From assembly GCF_018145655.1 (NCBI RefSeq), contig NZ_JAGSSY010000003.1, forward strand, positions 62,001-126,000: 64,000 nucleotides of DNA, written 5' to 3'. The translations under genes and the position numbers were made by a program. This document shows positions 51,269 through 60,782 of this stretch, one piece after another. This stretch comes from Campylobacter anatolicus (lineage in GTDB: Bacteria > Campylobacterota > Campylobacteria > Campylobacterales > Campylobacteraceae). Under the pieces are notes generated by a model. It was given only the letters and a program-made list of their open reading frames with translations, ran no database searches and had not been told where the DNA came from. The first letter of the stretch is position 1. Each line of letters begins with the position of its first letter.

Positions 51269-52465
51269 ATGAAGAAGTTTATAAAATTTATATGTTTTTT
51301 AGCTGTATTGGCAGTTGCCGGTTATTTTGTATATGATAGTTATTTTAAACCGGTTGAGCATATTGAGTTTATTACTAAAAAGGCTCAAAAAGGAGATTTC
51401 AGTAAAAAGATCATAGCTAATGGCGAGATTTTTGCTACAGAGCTTATTGATGTTGGTGCCCAAGTAAGTGGGCAGATAAAAAAGCTATATATAAAGCTTG
51501 GTGATAGCGTAAAGCAAGGTGATCTCATCGCTGAGATCGATAGCTCAACGCAGCAAAATACGGTTAATAACAAACAAGCACAGCTTGAAATTTATGAAGC
51601 ACAGCTTGAGAGTGCAAAGGTAGTACTTGATATAGCCAAGACAAAATTTGAACGCGAGAAGGCACTTTTAGCTAAAAATGCGACTTCAAAAGCAGACTAT
51701 GAAGACGCTAAAAACAACTATGCTTCAAGTGTGGCAAATCTAAAAGAGATAACATCAAAGATAAATCAAGCTAAAATAGAGCTAAGCACTGCTAAAATAG
51801 ACCTTGGCTACACCCGTATCGTCGCACCAAAAGATGGCGTTATAGTTTCTGTTCAAGTAGAAGAAGGACAGACTGTAAATTCAGCTCAAACTACTCCAAC
51901 TATCGTAAATATCGCTGATTTAAGTCGCGTAAAACTTAAAATGCAAATCGCTGAAGGCGATATAACAAAAGTTGGCGTCGGCACATCGGTAGAATACTCA
52001 ATACTCTCAGAACCAACAACTAAATTTAAAACTACTATAAGCTCAATCGATCCAGCTCTTACTACGCTTAGCGATGGTTCATATTTGTCAAAATCAAGTA
52101 ATAGCCCAAGTAGCTCAAGCTCCAGCAGCTCAGCTGTTTATTACTACGCACAAAGCATAGTTGACAATAGTGCTGGACTACTTCGTATAGGCATGACGAC
52201 ACAAAATACACTTCTAATAAACGAAGTAAAAGACGCCATCATAATTCCAACTATAGCTATCAAAAAAGAGCAGGGCAAGAACTATGTCTATGTGCTTAAA
52301 GATGGTAATAAAGCGGTTAAAACAGAAGTTATACTAGGTATAAGCGATAATCTAGACACCCAAATCATCAGTGGTATAAATGAAAATGATGATATTATCA
52401 CATCTCAAAGTAGTTCAAGCGAGATCGCCAGAATGGTCCAAAAAGAGAGTAGAGGCATAAGGTGA
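51269..52465 (+). CDS. macA: MacA-like periplasmic adaptor of an efflux system
   Basis: A membrane-fusion protein that links MacB to an outer-membrane channel. One N-terminal membrane segment (about residues 4-24) is followed by the lipoyl domain halves (LIDVGAQVSGQIKKLYIKLG and IVAPKDGVIVSVQVEEGQT) flanking a long alpha-hairpin (about 85-180). A serine-rich, low-complexity run (SPSSSSSSSS, about residues 277-287) interrupts the beta domain. Length is 398 residues. It overlaps macB by 4 bases. Confidence 0.93.
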   Translation: MKKFIKFICFLAVLAVAGYFVYDSYFKPVEHIEFITKKAQKGDFSKKIIANGEIFATELIDVGAQVSGQIKKLYIKLGDSVKQGDLIAEIDSSTQQNTVNNKQAQLEIYEAQLESAKVVLDIAKTKFEREKALLAKNATSKADYEDAKNNYASSVANLKEITSKINQAKIELSTAKIDLGYTRIVAPKDGVIVSVQVEEGQTVNSAQTTPTIVNIADLSRVKLKMQIAEGDITKVGVGTSVEYSILSEPTTKFKTTISSIDPALTTLSDGSYLSKSSNSPSSSSSSSSAVYYYAQSIVDNSAGLLRIGMTTQNTLLINEVKDAIIIPTIAIKKEQGKNYVYVLKDGNKAVKTEVILGISDNLDTQIISGINENDDIITSQSSSSEIARMVQKESRGIR

Positions 52466-54387
52466 TAAACCTAAAAGATATACGTAAAAATTTCAAAGTC
52501 GGCGATAGCGATGTTGAAATTTTGCATGGCATAAATTTAGAGATAAAAAAGGGCGAGTTTATCGCCATCATCGGTCAGTCAGGCTCTGGGAAATCAACAC
52601 TTATGAATATTTTAGGTTGTCTTGATAGTCCAAGTGATGGTAGGTATGAGCTTGATGGACGTGATATATCAAATTTAAGCTCTGATGAGTTTGCAGCTCT
52701 TAGGCGTGAAAAATTTGGTTTTATATTTCAAAGATACAACTTACTTATGTCGATGAGTGCTCTTGAAAATGTAGCTCTACCAAGCGTCTATGCAGGTATA
52801 AATAAAAAAGATAGAGAGCAAAAAGCTCATCAAATTTTAACATCGCTTAATCTTGATGATAAGGCTTTAAGTTTGCCAAATAAACTAAGCGGTGGTCAGC
52901 AACAACGTGTAAGTATCGCTCGTGCTCTTATAAATGGTGGTGAGATTATATTGGCCGATGAACCAACGGGTGCACTTGATAGTAAAAGTGGCATTATGGT
53001 AATGGATATACTTGTGTCGCTTCATAAACAAGGGCATACTATTATTGTAGTAACGCACGATCCAAAGATCGCCGAGTATGCAAATCGTGTTATCGAGATA
53101 AAAGATGGTAATATCATAAGTGACACGATAAAAAGCAGTGAAATTTATAGATTAGAAAAGCAAAAGGTAGTGCAAAAAAGTGCATTAATATACTATAAAG
53201 ATCAGCTAATAGAAAGCTTTAAAATGTCTATAAGTGCGATGCTATCCCATAAACTTCGTTCACTTTTAACGATGCTTGGTATCATTATCGGTATCACATC
53301 TGTTATCAGTGTCGTAGCACTTGGACAAGGTTCGCAAGAGCAAATTTTAGCCGGTATCCGCAAAATAGGTACAAATACGATTGATATAATGCCAGGCAAA
53401 GGTTTTGGTGATATGCGTTCAGGACGTGTAAAAACACTAGTCATAAGCGACGCTGATATGCTTGCACGTCAGTCATTTTTAGACTCTGTTACACCAAATA
53501 CCTCCACAACAGGCACATTGACGTTTGAAAATATATCGCTTAATGCTAGTTTGCGTGGTGGTGGATCTGGCACATTTGATGTTAATGGCTTAAAGCTAGA
53601 AAGTGGACGAATTTATGATGATGATGAGGTTGCGTCATCATCATCTGTGGCGGTAATAGATCAAAATACCAAAAAATCGATATTTGCTTATAAAGATCCG
53701 ATTGGACAGATTGTAATGTTTAACAAACGTCCTCTTCGTATCATCGGAGTTTTGCAAAAAGATGACTTTACATTTGGTGACGCTAGCACACTTAAAATTT
53801 ATATACCGTACACAACAGCGATAAATAAAATCACAGGCGATAAACACATAAGCTCGATAACCGCAAGAGTTAAAGAGAGCGTAAATGCCCAAGTAGCTGA
53901 AAAAAGCATAATAGAGCTACTGACAATAAAGCATGGTAAACAAGATTTTTTCACTCGTAACTCAGATAGCGTCAAACAAACTGTCGAAAGCACGATCTCA
54001 ACGATGAGAATTCTCATCTCATCTATCGCTGTTATATCACTAATCGTTGGCGGTATCGGTGTGATGAACATAATGTTAGTCTCTGTAACTGAACGTACAA
54101 AGGAGATCGGCATCAAAATGGCTATTGGAGCAAGGTCTAGTAATATTTTACAGCAGTTTTTGATAGAGGCAGTACTACTTTGTGTCATCGGTGGTAGCAT
54201 AGGCATAGCGTTATCTTATGCGATAGGATATGGATTTAGAAATTTTGGTGGCTTTATTATGATATTTTCAAATACGTCAATCGTTATTGCACTTGTTACG
54301 TCGATGATGATAGGTATAGTTTTTGGATATATGCCAGCACGTAATGCCTCACGACTAGATCCTATAGAGGCACTTTCAAGGGAGTAA
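52462..54387 (+). CDS. macB: MacB-like ABC transporter (ATPase plus permease)
   Basis: A mechanotransmission ABC transporter that works with MacA and an outer-membrane factor in export of macrolides, peptides or other substrates. The N-terminal ATPase has Walker A GQSGSGKSTLMN near residue 38, signature LSGGQQQRVSIARAL and Walker B ILADEPTGALD. Then come one membrane helix (about 265-290), a large periplasmic domain, and three C-terminal helices (VSVTERTKEIGIKMAIGARS). Length is 641 residues. The substrate cannot be told from sequence. Confidence 0.93.
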   Translation: MINLKDIRKNFKVGDSDVEILHGINLEIKKGEFIAIIGQSGSGKSTLMNILGCLDSPSDGRYELDGRDISNLSSDEFAALRREKFGFIFQRYNLLMSMSALENVALPSVYAGINKKDREQKAHQILTSLNLDDKALSLPNKLSGGQQQRVSIARALINGGEIILADEPTGALDSKSGIMVMDILVSLHKQGHTIIVVTHDPKIAEYANRVIEIKDGNIISDTIKSSEIYRLEKQKVVQKSALIYYKDQLIESFKMSISAMLSHKLRSLLTMLGIIIGITSVISVVALGQGSQEQILAGIRKIGTNTIDIMPGKGFGDMRSGRVKTLVISDADMLARQSFLDSVTPNTSTTGTLTFENISLNASLRGGGSGTFDVNGLKLESGRIYDDDEVASSSSVAVIDQNTKKSIFAYKDPIGQIVMFNKRPLRIIGVLQKDDFTFGDASTLKIYIPYTTAINKITGDKHISSITARVKESVNAQVAEKSIIELLTIKHGKQDFFTRNSDSVKQTVESTISTMRILISSIAVISLIVGGIGVMNIMLVSVTERTKEIGIKMAIGARSSNILQQFLIEAVLLCVIGGSIGIALSYAIGYGFRNFGGFIMIFSNTSIVIALVTSMMIGIVFGYMPARNASRLDPIEALSRE

Positions 54388-54388
54388 A

Positions 54389-55735
54389 ATGAGAAATTTA
54401 AGCTTGGCTTTAGCTCTATTATTGAGTGGTTGTGCGGTGAAAAATATAGATGAAAACTACCAACAAATAGTTCTAAAAAGCGATACTAGTGATAAATTTA
54501 GCGTGAGTGAGAATTGGTGGGGCGAGTATAAAAATGAGAGGCTAAACTCACTTGTTGAACTTGTTCTTAAGAACAACATAGACCTTGCAAAGTCAGCCAT
54601 AGCCATAAACAAGGCATTAGCTCAGGCTGGTGTGCTAGATGCAAATTTATTACCGAGTTTTAGTGCGAGTTTGGGGATTGATGGTAGCCGAAAGATAAAT
54701 ACAAATGATAATTTTGCAAAGAGCTATACAAGTGGTGTTAATGTGAGTTATGAACTTGATCTATGGCGAAAACTTGCAAATACCAAAGATGCTGCACTTT
54801 GGGAAGCTGAAGCTACTAAATTTGACCTAGCTGCGACTAGATTAAGTGCGATAAATAGCGTGATAGATGGATATTTTAATATATTATATCTAAACGAGAG
54901 TCTTAAGCTTTATAACAACTCTTTGCAAAACTATAACGAGCTTGAAAGAATAATTCAGACTAAATTTAATCTTGGCAAAGAAGAGGAGTTAAACTTAAAA
55001 CAGATAAAAAGTTCAGTTTTATCTATCAAAAATAATATAAAAAATACACAAAAAGAGCTAATAGTCGCAAAGCAGACGATGAGAGTGTTGCTTGCTGTTG
55101 AACCCAAATTTGAACTAAATATCAATGGAATTTTAAGTGATGTTAGCCCTATTGGCGTTGATATTGATGTGCCTATACAAGCCGTATCAAATCGCCCAGA
55201 CCTACAAGCTGCGATCGCTAGGATAGAAGAGAGCTTGTTAAATGTGCGAGTGAGCGAAAAGGAGTTTTACCCAAATATTACAATAGGGGCTAGTATAAAA
55301 GGCAGTGGCGATAGAGTAGGGGATATAACAAGATTAAATATTTTAGGCGGTAGTGTAGCTTTGAGTTTACCATTTTTAAATTACTCAAAGTTAAAAGCAA
55401 ACTTGCGTATCTCTGAAGCTGAGTTTGAAAATGTAAAACTTACATATCTTGACATATTAAACAAGGCTTTAAATGAGATAGATACGGCATATCAGAGCTT
55501 ACAAAAAGATAAAATACTATATGAAAATTATATTAAACAAACTCAAAATTATACTGAAATTTCACAAATTTATAATGATAAATATAACCACGGTAAGTCA
55601 GAACTAAAAGATTTCTTAGAAGCTAAAAATAGTGAGATAGACGCTAAAATAAATTTGTTAAACGCAAAATATAAAATCTTGCAAGATGAGATAAATGTGT
55701 ATAAATCACTTGCTGGTAAATTTAACGCTAAATAA
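54389..55735 (+). CDS. TolC/NodT-type outer-membrane efflux lipoprotein
   Basis: An outer-membrane factor for the adjacent MacAB. The signal and lipobox are ALALLLSGC, giving a lipidated Cys15. The paired OEP repeats contain SYELDLWRKLANTKDAALWE and NRPDLQAAIARIEESLLNVR, with long helical hairpins. Length is 448 residues. It starts one base after macB, so the three genes form a complete tripartite system. The substrate is unknown. Confidence 0.92.
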   Translation: MRNLSLALALLLSGCAVKNIDENYQQIVLKSDTSDKFSVSENWWGEYKNERLNSLVELVLKNNIDLAKSAIAINKALAQAGVLDANLLPSFSASLGIDGSRKINTNDNFAKSYTSGVNVSYELDLWRKLANTKDAALWEAEATKFDLAATRLSAINSVIDGYFNILYLNESLKLYNNSLQNYNELERIIQTKFNLGKEEELNLKQIKSSVLSIKNNIKNTQKELIVAKQTMRVLLAVEPKFELNINGILSDVSPIGVDIDVPIQAVSNRPDLQAAIARIEESLLNVRVSEKEFYPNITIGASIKGSGDRVGDITRLNILGGSVALSLPFLNYSKLKANLRISEAEFENVKLTYLDILNKALNEIDTAYQSLQKDKILYENYIKQTQNYTEISQIYNDKYNHGKSELKDFLEAKNSEIDAKINLLNAKYKILQDEINVYKSLAGKFNAK

Positions 55736-55838
55736 ATTTTATATCCTCTAAATGTTTTAAAACTAATATATTTATTTAAAATAAAATAGCTGTAAAATAT
55801 GATAAAAAGTAAAATAGTTAAATATTTTATATTTTGTA

Positions 55839-55858
55839 TTGAAAACTATAATTTTCAA
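55839..55858. repeat. Inverted repeat TTGAAAA / TTTTCAA with 6-base centre
   Basis: TTGAAAA at 55839-55845 and TTTTCAA at 55852-55858 around CTATAA, with weaker symmetry further out. The arrangement resembles a tyrosine-recombinase core site, but it is short and in AT-rich DNA, so identity as a dif-type site is only a suggestion. Confidence 0.4.
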
Positions 55859-55905
55859 ACTATTATTTATTTTTTTTATTTCTATACTTTCAAAGTTTAT
55901 TTTAT

Positions 55906-55924
55906 TGCCTATTTTAGGCATTTT
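55906..55924. terminator. Small hairpin, possible terminator of the efflux operon
   Basis: TGCCTA and TAGGCA around a TTT loop, followed by TTTT on the plus strand. It is about 170 bases after the efflux lipoprotein stop. It may act on both strands, because sixA converges from the right. Confidence 0.45.
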
Positions 55925-56079
55925 AATGAGTTATATTTTTGTAGTTTAAAAACTTATCCATTAAATTTATTGTAACATTTTATATCAAAAAATTTGTAAA
56001 GTTATAAGTATAATAAGAATTTGATAAAAATAAATGGTTTAAGGTTATGGTTTGAAATTTTAAGATATTTTCGCGAATT

Positions 56080-56576
56080 TTATTTTTTATACTTTTTGGG
56101 ATATTTAAAAAACACTACCCTACCACAACCCTCATCTATATCAGCTAGTTTACACTCTTGTAAGTCGATACAAAACACCCCAGCAGTAGGGATGTTGTCT
56201 ATGCTAGAATTGCTTATAAACTCTGCTGTTTGTGTCGTTGCAGGATTATGTCCGATGATAAAAATTTCATTATATTTTTCATCGATATTTTTGATAAATT
56301 TTAGCATATCATTAAAGTCGATATCGTATAATTCATGAGCAAAAGTTATTTTCCCTTTAAATTTTAGCTCATCCGCCAAGATCTTTGCGGTTTGTTCGCA
56401 ACGTTTTGCATCGCTTGATATATAATATCTGGTTTTATATTTTGTTTTTTAAGTTCATTACTCATAACTTTAGTGTCATCTTTGCCACGTTCACTAAGCT
56501 TTCGCATAAAATCCTTTTCGCCATCTTTATCCTCTTTGACAGCTTTTGCGTGGCGGATAAAATAAATTTTACTCAT
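56080..56576 (-). pseudogene. sixA: Frameshifted phosphohistidine phosphatase SixA
   Basis: SixA-type histidine phosphatase, split into two frames. The 5' part (from ATG 56576) has the catalytic YFIRHAKA motif and runs to KPDIIY, then leaves the family sequence. The other frame resumes with SDAKRCEQTAKILADEL and continues with IIGHNPATTQTAE, which holds the second catalytic histidine, to a stop at 56080. A single missing base near 56425 explains it: adding one base after the DIIY codons restores one protein of about 165 residues. It overlaps the DUF455 stop by 8 bases. A sequencing error or a recent mutation are both possible. Confidence 0.85.
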
Positions 56577-57378
56577 TAAAATTCCTTTGAAAACTCTTTA
56601 TCTTTTCAAGTTCATTTACACTAAATCCAGCCTTGATTCGATCGGCTTCATTTAAATTTCTAGTTGTTTTAAATGAATTTGGATATAGTTGTTGCACGAT
56701 ATTTATATACTCATTTGGATCGATGTTTTCACGTTTGCAGGCGAATTTAAACCACTTATCGCCACATGAAACATGTGAGACCTCTTCGTCTAATATGACT
56801 TGTAAAACTGCGATCAATTCAGCGTCTCCACCCTGCTCTTTTAGCTTATTTATGATATAAAAATTTGCATCAAGTCCGTTTGCTTCCATATATCTAGGAA
56901 GTAGTGCCATACGCTGAATAAGTGAGTTTTGCGTCTTTTGTAAAGCTATAAAAAGTCCATTATGCACCTGCATATCGCCATATTTTACACCCATTTTTTC
57001 TAAAAGTGCATTTATCATTAAAAAATGTCTTATCTCGTCATCGGCTACTTTTAGCCAGTCGCAATAATACTCTTTTGGTAGTGCGTCAAAGTGATAACAT
57101 GCGTCTAGTGCGATGTCAATAGCACTAAACTCGATGTGTGCGATTGAGTGTATAAAATTTAGTTGTTTATTTTTTGATTTTTTATTAATTTGCTTCATCT
57201 CGACAACTTCGCAAAATTTAGCATAACAAGGTTCACTTAATGCAATTGGTGGTGTTTTGCGAGTAAAATTTATAAACTTATCCATCATAAAATCATCATA
57301 AAAACTTTTAAATTTATCAAATTTTACATTAATGTTGCTCTCGTTTATGATTTCAAAAAGATAATTAAAAAAGTCCAT
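56569..57378 (-). CDS. DUF455 ferritin-like protein
   Basis: A 269-residue helical protein of the DUF455 family. The segment HSIAHIEFSAIDIALDACYH and the downstream DEEVSHVSCGDKWF supply Glu and His residues spaced like a di-iron ferritin-like site. WLKVADDEIRHFLMINALLE is a further family segment. The biological role is unknown. It is 8 bases overlapping with the broken sixA downstream. Confidence 0.85.
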   Translation of the reverse strand: MDFFNYLFEIINESNINVKFDKFKSFYDDFMMDKFINFTRKTPPIALSEPCYAKFCEVVEMKQINKKSKNKQLNFIHSIAHIEFSAIDIALDACYHFDALPKEYYCDWLKVADDEIRHFLMINALLEKMGVKYGDMQVHNGLFIALQKTQNSLIQRMALLPRYMEANGLDANFYIINKLKEQGGDAELIAVLQVILDEEVSHVSCGDKWFKFACKRENIDPNEYINIVQQLYPNSFKTTRNLNEADRIKAGFSVNELEKIKSFQRNFNE

Positions 57379-57411
57379 TTTGCCCCTTTGAAAGTGGCAT
57401 TTTACATAAAT

Positions 57412-58083
57412 TTATATTAATTTTCCATATCCGGAAAACCTATTTGCCGCTAAACAGCTTGAGCTTTTGCAACGAACGATATAACTATTTAGCTCTTTTT
57501 TTCCTTTTAAGTGTGTGTTTTTTTCATTTAAATTCATATAACTGTGTGTAACTTTACCGCTTAAATGATGCACAAAACGAACTGTCCCATCTTTAGCTAT
57601 CTGCGTTACTATGCCAATGTGTGTAATATTGCTTTTATCTTTATTTTTCTGAACTCCTTTGCCAAGCGTGTTTGAGAAAAATATCAAATCGCCTACCCGA
57701 GGATCTTTGTGGATAATTAAATTTTTGCTACTATATAAGTTAAATATCGCTTTTGATTTTCTACCACTTTTGTCGTAAAATTTAGCCACATCTTTTTCAG
57801 TAAAATACATATTTGAGTGTTTTTTATTGACTATTGAAACAAAGCCCGAACAGTCGCCACCAGCTTTAGTATTGATATATTTTTTAAAAAATGTGCCAAA
57901 ATTTTTATGCTCCCTACTCTCTTTGAGTATCTCTTTTTCTATGTATTTTTTATCATTTTCTGTTGTTTGCGTGGTTTGGATTTGTATCTGTGGCTCAATA
58001 GTTTCAGATTTTGGTGAGATAAATAAACATCCATTAAAAAATAGAGCCATAATAAAGGATAATAGTATTATAAATTTATTCAT
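57412..58083 (-). CDS. NlpC/P60-like cell-wall hydrolase lipoprotein
   Basis: A 223-residue lipoprotein: signal and lipobox FIMALFFNGC give a lipidated cysteine at about residue 19. The NlpC/P60-type domain has the catalytic cysteine in AGGDCSGFV and the histidine in NITHIGIVTQI, with DPRVGDLIFFS between. It probably cleaves peptidoglycan peptides at the periplasmic face. The ATG at 58083 is chosen because the signal peptide starts there; upstream in-frame codons are not protein-like. It is divergent from murA. Confidence 0.82.
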   Translation of the reverse strand: MNKFIILLSFIMALFFNGCLFISPKSETIEPQIQIQTTQTTENDKKYIEKEILKESREHKNFGTFFKKYINTKAGGDCSGFVSIVNKKHSNMYFTEKDVAKFYDKSGRKSKAIFNLYSSKNLIIHKDPRVGDLIFFSNTLGKGVQKNKDKSNITHIGIVTQIAKDGTVRFVHHLSGKVTHSYMNLNEKNTHLKGKKELNSYIVRCKSSSCLAANRFSGYGKLI

Positions 58084-58176
58084 AATAAACCTAAAATTTA
58101 AAATATATAGCATTTTAACAATTAATTGTAAATACTTGGTTTGTGTATAAAAAATGTTTTCTAAGCAAAAAATCAC

Positions 58177-58182
58177 TATAAT
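58177..58182 (+). promoter_or_regulatory. -10 element of the murA promoter
   Basis: TATAAT 31 bases before the murA ATG; AGG at 58203-58205 serves as a weak ribosome binding site. Confidence 0.55.
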
Positions 58183-58212
58183 GTAGGTTAAATTAAAAAA
58201 ATAGGTAAAATT

Positions 58213-59481
58213 ATGATGCATTATTTACGTATTCAAGGTGGGGCAAAGTTGGGTGGAGAAGTCGCTATAAGTGGCGCTAAAAATGCTGCATTACCACTTA
58301 TAGCCCTTACTTTGTTGGCACAAAATGAGATAAAACTGACAAATGTTCCAAACGTGGCTGATATAAAAACTTTATTACAACTGCTTAGAAATTTAGGTGC
58401 AAGTTGTGAATTTGAGAGTCAAAATTCGCTTAAAATCAATACAATCACAGTAAACTCAACCATAGCAAACTACGATATCGTGCGTAAAATGCGAGCGTCT
58501 ATACTTACTCTTGGGCCTCTTTTAACGCGTTTTGGGCATTGTGAAGTTAGTCTACCAGGCGGTTGTGCTATCGGACAGCGACCTATTGATCTACATCTAA
58601 GTGCATTAGAAAAGATGGGGGCAAATATAGAGATAAAGCAAGGATATGTCGTAGCAACTGCTCCTGATGGTCTAAGGGGTGCTAGGATAGTCTTTGACAA
58701 GATAACTGTTACCGGCAGTGAAAATATCATAATGGCAGCTGCTTTGGCTCACGGCACAACACACCTATTAAACGTGGCAAAAGAGCCTGAGGTAGTACAA
58801 GTGTGTGAAGTGCTTATGGATGCTGGCGTGGATATACAAGGTATCGGTACAGATGAACTAATCATCGTTGGCAGTGGCGGTAAGTTATTAAATTTAAAAG
58901 ATATTGTAGTGATTCCTGATCGCATTGAGGCTGGAACGTATCTGTGTGCTGGAGCGATAACAAACTCAAAGATAACTATCACAAATTCAAATGCAAATCA
59001 CATGTTAGCAGTGCTTACAAAGCTAGAGCAGATGGGATTTGGTATAAAAATAGATAATGATAAAATCACCATACTTCCAGCTAAAATTATCAAACCATGC
59101 GAGATAATAACGACTGAGTATCCAGGCTTTCCAACTGACATGCAAGCACAGTTTATGGCTCTTTCACTTGTGGCAAACGGTGTTAGCGTGATAGATGAGC
59201 GGCTATTTGAAAATCGATTTATGCACGTTAGTGAGCTTTTGCGAATGGGTGCAGATATACGCTTAAACGGGCATATCGCTAGTATCCATGGTGGGATACA
59301 GCTAAATGCAGCTGACGTGATGGCGACTGATCTTCGTGCTAGTTCGGCTCTCATTTTAGCTGCACTTGTGGCAAGTGGTACTAGTAAAGTGCATAGGATC
59401 TATCATTTGGATCGTGGATATGAGAATTTAGAGCATAAATTTAAAAATCTCGGTGCAGATATTACTCGGCTTGAGGAATAA
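58213..59481 (+). CDS. murA: UDP-N-acetylglucosamine 1-carboxyvinyltransferase
   Basis: It catalyses the first committed step of peptidoglycan synthesis. The N-terminus [20 protein letters not shown] is diagnostic. The fosfomycin-target cysteine lies in [15 protein letters not shown] near residue 117. [14 protein letters not shown] and [14 protein letters not shown] are substrate-binding segments. Length is 422 residues. It is followed 2 bases later by moeA. Confidence 0.96.
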   Translation: MMHYLRIQGGAKLGGEVAISGAKNAALPLIALTLLAQNEIKLTNVPNVADIKTLLQLLRNLGASCEFESQNSLKINTITVNSTIANYDIVRKMRASILTLGPLLTRFGHCEVSLPGGCAIGQRPIDLHLSALEKMGANIEIKQGYVVATAPDGLRGARIVFDKITVTGSENIIMAAALAHGTTHLLNVAKEPEVVQVCEVLMDAGVDIQGIGTDELIIVGSGGKLLNLKDIVVIPDRIEAGTYLCAGAITNSKITITNSNANHMLAVLTKLEQMGFGIKIDNDKITILPAKIIKPCEIITTEYPGFPTDMQAQFMALSLVANGVSVIDERLFENRFMHVSELLRMGADIRLNGHIASIHGGIQLNAADVMATDLRASSALILAALVASGTSKVHRIYHLDRGYENLEHKFKNLGADITRLEE

Positions 59482-59483
59482 TA

Positions 59484-60644
59484 ATGCAGGTCAATGAAGT
59501 TATAAAAACGATAAGAGAAAATTTTACTATATATAATGTAAGCCAAAATGTGCCTATAGGCAGTGCTTTTGACAGAGTTTTAAGCTCAGATGTGATTGCA
59601 GTTAAGAATCTGCCCTGCTTTGACAACTCAGCACTTGATGGATATGCGGTTAAATTTGATGATAAAGATAAACCATATTCTATCATAGGTGAGGCATTTG
59701 CTGGAGATAAGGCGGTTTTAAGTATAGGCAAAAATGAGTGCATAAAGATAATGACAGGTGCGAAAATGCCACTTGGAGCTGATACGATCGTGCGTTTTGA
59801 AGATGCGGTAATAGAAGATGACAAACTTATTGCTCCTACAAATTTAAAAAGAGGAAACGCTCATCGTTTTGCTGGTGAAGAGGTTAAGGTAGGTGATACG
59901 CTACTTTCTCGTGGGATTAGGCTTGGAGCAAAGGAGATAATGATGCTTGCTTCTCAAGGTATAAGCTACGTTAGCGTTTTTGCAACATCTCGCATAGGAA
60001 TTTATTCAAGTGGAAATGAGATAGTTGAACCGTGGCAGTTGGCCAACGAAGATCAAATTTATAATGCAAATGCCCTAGGTATCGCATCAGTTATCCGTTC
60101 GGCTGGGTTTGATAGTGAGTATCTTGGTATTATAAAAGATGACTTTGAAGCGACTAAAAATGCCTTTAAAAATGCTTACAACTTTGATATATTGATATGT
60201 TCTGGCGGTGCTAGTAAAGGTGAGGCGGATTTTATGAAAATGGCTCTTAATGAGCTTGGTTATCGTGAGCTTTTCGATAAAATTAATATGCGTCCAGGAG
60301 GTCCTTGTAAGGCTTATGTAAAGGACAATAAGCTGATTTTTGTCCTGCCAGGTAATCCTATGGCAGCCTATCTTTGTGCGATACTTTTTGTCGTTCCTGT
60401 GCTTAAAAATGGGAGTTTAATACAAGAAAAAGTAGTGTTAAACGAGAGTATAAATATAAAATCAGGTAGATCAAATATCGTATTAGGCAGTATAAAAGAT
60501 GGTAAATTCTATATAACTGATAATAATAAATTTGGTTCAGGCATGATAAAACCACTTATAAAAAGTAATGCTATATATATCTCAAATCCCGATGAAAATG
60601 AGCTTTTGGTTGGTAGTGAAATTTTTGTAACAAGGATATCTTGA
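59484..60644 (+). CDS. moeA: Molybdopterin molybdenumtransferase MoeA
   Basis: It inserts molybdate into adenylated molybdopterin. NLPCFDNSALDGYAVKF, IMTGAKMPLGADTIVRFEDA, SGGASKGEADFMK and FVLPGNPMAAYLC are the conserved MoeA segments. Length is 386 residues. It pairs with murA in one transcript, and its stop lies within the promoter of the following tRNA gene. Confidence 0.95.
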   Translation: MQVNEVIKTIRENFTIYNVSQNVPIGSAFDRVLSSDVIAVKNLPCFDNSALDGYAVKFDDKDKPYSIIGEAFAGDKAVLSIGKNECIKIMTGAKMPLGADTIVRFEDAVIEDDKLIAPTNLKRGNAHRFAGEEVKVGDTLLSRGIRLGAKEIMMLASQGISYVSVFATSRIGIYSSGNEIVEPWQLANEDQIYNANALGIASVIRSAGFDSEYLGIIKDDFEATKNAFKNAYNFDILICSGGASKGEADFMKMALNELGYRELFDKINMRPGGPCKAYVKDNKLIFVLPGNPMAAYLCAILFVVPVLKNGSLIQEKVVLNESINIKSGRSNIVLGSIKDGKFYITDNNKFGSGMIKPLIKSNAIYISNPDENELLVGSEIFVTRIS

Positions 60645-60669
60645 CAAATGAGTAAAAATAAGCTACAAT
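60641..60669 (+). promoter_or_regulatory. Consensus sigma70 promoter of tRNA-Gly
   Basis: TTGACA at 60641-60646 and TACAAT at 60664-60669 with a 17-base spacer, ending 18 bases before the mature tRNA. This is the closest match to the full sigma70 consensus noticed in the window. The moeA stop lies inside the -35. Confidence 0.85.
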
Positions 60670-60687
60670 ACGCTTTCTTATTTGGTT

Positions 60688-60762
60688 GCGGGAATAGCTC
60701 AGGGGTAGAGCACAACCTTGCCAAGGTTGGGGTCGCGAGTTCGAATCTCGTTTCCCGCTCCA
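60688..60762 (+). tRNA. tRNA-Gly (anticodon GCC)
   Basis: A 75-base cloverleaf with acceptor GCGGGAA / TTCCCGC, anticodon stem CAACC / GGTTG around loop TTGCCAA, T-loop GTTCGAATC, and encoded CCA. The anticodon GCC reads GGC and GGU. It lies between moeA and flgA, with 20 bases to the first flgA ATG. Confidence 0.96.
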
Positions 60763-60782
60763 TTATCTTACTTGTCTTTGTT

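Larger units (their letters stand above)
55736..56079. other. Gene-free AT-rich convergent region
   Basis: 344 bases between the efflux operon and the broken sixA. It holds a terminator-like hairpin (55906-55924) and an inverted repeat with a 6-base centre (55839-55858). No coding frame is supported. Confidence 0.6.

Noticed and set aside
60648-60782. Upstream ATG that would extend FlgA by 45 residues
   Set aside because: The extension translates the tRNA-Gly gene (GNSSGVEHNLAKVG), a well-known false translation of this tRNA.
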